From Prevotella sp. (GTDB lineage: Bacteria > Bacteroidota > Bacteroidia > Bacteroidales > Bacteroidaceae), in contig JAFLSH010000131.1 of NCBI GenBank assembly GCA_022511055.1, positions 1 through 8,287 of the forward strand: DNA of 8,287 bases, given 5' to 3'. Below the pieces are notes generated by a model. That model had not been told where the DNA came from. It ran no database searches and saw only the letters and a list, made by a program, of their open reading frames with translations. A program made the translations under genes and the position numbers. Below are positions 5,554 to 8,287 of the stretch, piece by piece (position 1 is the first letter of the stretch; every line of letters starts with the position of its first letter).

Positions 5554-7860
5554 ATGGTAAAAATCACAAAAGAAGCTGCCCTTTCATACCACGAGAACGG
5601 GCGGCCGGGCAAAATTGAAGTGAGGCCGACAAAGGCTTACAGAACACAGACCGATTTATCGTTAGCCTACTCACCGGGCGTGGCCTACCCATGCCTGGAA
5701 ATCCAGGAAAATCCAGATGCCGCCTATCGCTACACGGACAAAGGCAACCTTGTGGCGGTCATCTCCAACGGTACGGCAGTGTTAGGACTGGGCGACATAG
5801 GCGCCATGAGCGGAAAGCCGGTCATGGAGGGCAAGGGATTGCTTTTCAAAATCTACGGCGGCATTGATGTCTTCGACATAGAGATTGCAGAGAAAGACCC
5901 CGAAAAGTTCTGCGAGGCCGTTGAGCGCATTGCCCCCACCTTTGGCGGCATTAACCTTGAGGATATCAAGGCTCCCGAATGCTTCTACATAGAGGAGCGC
6001 CTGAAGCGGACACTGGACATACCCGTTATGCATGACGACCAGCACGGTACGGCCATTATCAGTGCCGCCGGTCTGAAGAACGCGCTCGAGGTGGTTGGCA
6101 AGGACATCAGCCGGGTCAAGATTGTTGTCAACGGAGCCGGCGCCGCTGCCATTTCCTGCACGAAGCTCTACATGGCCATCGGTGCGCAAAAGGAGAACAT
6201 TGTCATGCTCGACTCGAAGGGAGTCATATCTGCCGACAGGACAGACCTGAACGAGCAAAAGCAGTTCTTTGCCACCAGCCGCACCGACATTCACACGCTG
6301 GAAGAGGCCATGGTGGGTGCCGATGTGTTTGTCGGGCTGTCAAAGGGTAACATCTTGTCGAAGGAGATGGTTAAGACCATGGCCAAAGACCCCATCATCT
6401 TCGCCCTTGCCAATCCCGTGCCAGAGATTTCATACGAAGATGCCATGGAGGCCCGCCCTGACGTGCTGATGGCCACCGGCCGCACCGACTATCCCAACCA
6501 GATTAACAACGTTATCGGTTTCCCCTACATCTTCCGCGGTGCGCTCGACGTACATGCCCGGGCTATCAACGAGGAGATGAAGCTCGCCGCCGTCTATGCC
6601 ATTGCCGACCTGGCCAAGCAGCCCGTTCCCGATGTGGTAAACGATGTGTATAAGGTCAACAACCTGACCTTTGGCCGCGACTACTTCATTCCGAAGCCCG
6701 TAGACCCGCGCCTGATAACCGAGGTGTCAGCCGCAGTGGCCAAGGCTGCCATAGACAGCGGCGTAGCCCGCAAAACCATTGACGACTGGGATGAGTTCAA
6801 GAACTCGCTCAGCGTGCTGCTCGGACAGGAGACGCGCCTCACCCAGAAGCTCTATGCCACGGCAGCCGCCCACCCGCAGCGCGTGGTGTTTGCCGAGGCC
6901 GTTCACCCCACCATGCTGAAGGCCGCCGTGCAGGCAAAGACCGAGGGCATCTGCCACCCCATCTTGCTGGGCAACGATGAAGTCATTACCAAAATGGCCA
7001 AGAGCCTCGACCTGAGCCTTGACGGCATAGAGATTGTCAACCTGCGCCACCCCTCAGAGCGGGAACGCCGTGAGCGCTACGCACAGATACTGACGAAGAA
7101 GCGTGAACGCGAAGGCTACACCTTCCAGGAGGCCAACGACAAGATGTTCGAGCGCAACTATTTCGGCATGATGATGGTAGAGACCGGCGATGCCGATGCC
7201 TTCATCACCGGCCTGTACACCAAGTACTCCAACACCATCAAGGTTGTCAACGAGGTCATTGGCATACGCCCCGAATACCAGCACTTTGGCGCCATGCACA
7301 TCATCAACTCCCCCAAGGGCATGCTCTACATTGCCGACACGCTGGTCAACGAGAATCCTGACACCGACACATTGGTCGACATAGCCAAGCTGGCCGCCAC
7401 GGCGGTACGCTTCTTCAACGAGAAGCCTGTCATCTCCATGATTTCACACTCCAACTTCGGCAGCTCTACCAGCGAGGGAGCTGAGAAGGTGAAAAACGCG
7501 GCCGCCCGGATGCACGAGCTGTACCCAGACCTGCCTATTGATGGTGAGATGCAGCTTGGTTTTGCCCTCGACCGCGAGCTGCGCGACGAGCAGTACCCCT
7601 TCACGCGGCTGAAGGGCAAAGACGTAAACACGCTGATATTCCCCAACCTGACATCTGCCCGCTCCAGCTACAAGATGCTCCAGCTGCTGGGGGCTGACAC
7701 CGAGATTATCGGCCCCATACAGATGGGTCTCAACAAGCCAATCCACTTCATTGACTTTGGCTCTTCTGTTCGCGACATTGTCAACATTGTGGCGGTGGCA
7801 ACCATCGATGCGTACGTAGACAAAATCAAGACTAAAATCAGTTCAGCCAGCGAAAGCTAA
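5554..7860 (+). CDS. maeB: NADP-type malic enzyme fused to phosphotransacetylase domain (MaeB)
   Basis: A 768-aa MaeB-type enzyme that oxidatively decarboxylates malate to pyruvate and CO2 with reduction of NAD(P), linking C4 acids to pyruvate and supplying NADPH in the cytoplasm. Domains: malic N-terminal (about 17-150), malic NAD-binding (about 163-400), and a C-terminal phosphotransacetylase-like domain (about 428-760). Visible active-site features are Tyr39 in LAYSPGVA, Lys94 in MEGKG, the metal ligands Glu136/Asp137 in NLEDIKAPE and Asp161 in HDDQHGTA, the Rossmann loop GAGAAAI (194-200), and the Asn residues in ALANPVPE and NQINNVIGFP. The C-terminal part has SHSNFGSS (631-638) and FPNLTSARSSYKML. 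In studied MaeB proteins this domain is regulatory, sensing acetyl-CoA, rather than catalytic. Length is typical (about 760). NADP preference is assigned from the family, not from a residue. Base composition is clearly more GC-rich than the genes on the left, most of all in the 3' half. A FolK-like gene follows 14 bases after the stop. Confidence 0.96.
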   Translation: MVKITKEAALSYHENGRPGKIEVRPTKAYRTQTDLSLAYSPGVAYPCLEIQENPDAAYRYTDKGNLVAVISNGTAVLGLGDIGAMSGKPVMEGKGLLFKIYGGIDVFDIEIAEKDPEKFCEAVERIAPTFGGINLEDIKAPECFYIEERLKRTLDIPVMHDDQHGTAIISAAGLKNALEVVGKDISRVKIVVNGAGAAAISCTKLYMAIGAQKENIVMLDSKGVISADRTDLNEQKQFFATSRTDIHTLEEAMVGADVFVGLSKGNILSKEMVKTMAKDPIIFALANPVPEISYEDAMEARPDVLMATGRTDYPNQINNVIGFPYIFRGALDVHARAINEEMKLAAVYAIADLAKQPVPDVVNDVYKVNNLTFGRDYFIPKPVDPRLITEVSAAVAKAAIDSGVARKTIDDWDEFKNSLSVLLGQETRLTQKLYATAAAHPQRVVFAEAVHPTMLKAAVQAKTEGICHPILLGNDEVITKMAKSLDLSLDGIEIVNLRHPSERERRERYAQILTKKREREGYTFQEANDKMFERNYFGMMMVETGDADAFITGLYTKYSNTIKVVNEVIGIRPEYQHFGAMHIINSPKGMLYIADTLVNENPDTDTLVDIAKLAATAVRFFNEKPVISMISHSNFGSSTSEGAEKVKNAAARMHELYPDLPIDGEMQLGFALDRELRDEQYPFTRLKGKDVNTLIFPNLTSARSSYKMLQLLGADTEIIGPIQMGLNKPIHFIDFGSSVRDIVNIVAVATIDAYVDKIKTKISSASES

Positions 7861-7874
7861 GGCCGCCCCCGACG

Positions 7875-8287
7875 ATGATGCACAAAGTGTTGATTCTGTT
7901 GTCAAGCAATAGGTACCAGAGCGCGAACTTGCAGAAAGTGCGAGTATCTCTGGAGGCCGTTCTCGTTGAGCCGCAATACTCACGGGAGCTGTGGACCGAG
8001 CCTATAGGCACGACCAGAAGCGACCACTACCTGAATCAGCTCGTTGAAGCCAAGACCGCACTTGGCTTCGACGAGCTGTCTTCTGCGCTGAAGGACATCG
8101 AAGTCGCCTTTGGCCGCACACCCTCAAAGCGCCAGATGGGGATTGTACCCATCGACCTCGACCTGCTCCAGTATGATGAGCAGCAGCTGCACCTGAAAGA
8201 CTGGAGCCGCCCATACGTCACCCAGCTGATAGGGCAGCTCGATAGGTCGGCAGTCAGTAAGTCAGTCCAAGCATCCAAAGAGGAATG
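7875..8287 (+). CDS. folK: FolK-like pyrophosphokinase (HPPK), divergent, 3' end at window edge
   Basis: An open frame of 137 codons that reaches the right edge on the partial codon TG, so the stop is unseen (TGA would end it there). Canonical HPPK transfers pyrophosphate from ATP to 6-hydroxymethyl-7,8-dihydropterin in folate synthesis. Matching features: SSN (10-12) for the usual GSN, WTEPIG (40-45) for the TxPxG segment, HYLNQ (51-55), LKDIEVAFGR (72-81) and PIDLDLL (92-98) with the Mg-binding Asp94 and Asp96. Differences from E. coli HPPK, aligned by eye: Arg84 is Pro, Trp89 is Met88, Arg92 is Val91, and the C-terminal His/Arg segment is not recognisable. It is also shorter than the usual 155-165 aa unless it continues. 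From memory, Bacteroidales have a short FolK group like this. Start is ATG 7875 or the adjacent ATG 7878; the short 14-base gap suggests cotranscription with maeB. Confidence 0.75.
   Translation, partial: MMHKVLILLSSNRYQSANLQKVRVSLEAVLVEPQYSRELWTEPIGTTRSDHYLNQLVEAKTALGFDELSSALKDIEVAFGRTPSKRQMGIVPIDLDLLQYDEQQLHLKDWSRPYVTQLIGQLDRSAVSKSVQASKEE

Noticed and set aside
5782..6294. 170-codon open frame on the - strand inside maeB
   Set aside because: Antisense to the conserved malic enzyme core; the GC-rich codon use of maeB creates long open frames on the opposite strand.
8002..8278. Two overlapping - strand open frames near the right edge
   Set aside because: They are antisense to the FolK-like frame, which has a recognisable IDLDLL motif and good spacing to maeB; the antisense translations show no family features.
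1..8287. CRISPR array, toxin-antitoxin, defence or phage system
   Set aside because: No spaced direct repeats, small paired genes or relevant domains were seen; all long frames are explained by the listed genes.

Overview
The window looks like an ordinary chromosomal segment of a Bacteroidales bacterium, most likely Prevotella or a relative. The evidence is four exact matches to the Bacteroidota -7 promoter element TAnnTTTG upstream of genes, weak or absent Shine-Dalgarno sequences, a DUF4301 gene (a family I know mainly from Bacteroidota), and a RelA-type alarmone synthase with a degenerate hydrolase domain. The genus is an inference from family knowledge; no search was run.

Layout, left to right. 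The window opens inside a tRNA-Asp (GUC) gene, followed by a strong intrinsic terminator. Fourteen bases after the T-tract starts a gene for a secreted protein of unknown function (125..763, +). A weak terminator separates it from the convergent relA gene (- strand, ending at 856). relA and the DUF4301 gene (3173..4684, +) diverge from a 109-bp spacer that carries a promoter for each. DUF4301 ends at a textbook terminator (4705..4735) and converges with a TetR-family regulator (4816..5436, -). The TetR gene diverges from a malic enzyme-phosphotransacetylase fusion (maeB, 5554..7860, +) across a 117-bp spacer, again with one -7 element per direction. A FolK-like gene follows 14 bases after the maeB stop, probably in the same transcript, and runs into the right edge without a stop.

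How the genes relate. They are mostly independent housekeeping functions: stringent-response signalling (relA), NADPH and pyruvate supply (maeB), a folate-type pyrophosphokinase (folK-like) and a possible nucleotide-sugar enzyme (DUF4301). The only regulatory pairing suggested by layout is TetR with maeB, and that is inference. I see no mobile element, CRISPR array, phage gene, toxin-antitoxin pair or defence system. The points most worth following are the nucleotidyltransferase-like motifs in DUF4301, the loss of hydrolase residues in RelA alongside a bifunctional-type RLRD loop, and the missing catalytic residues in the FolK-like protein.
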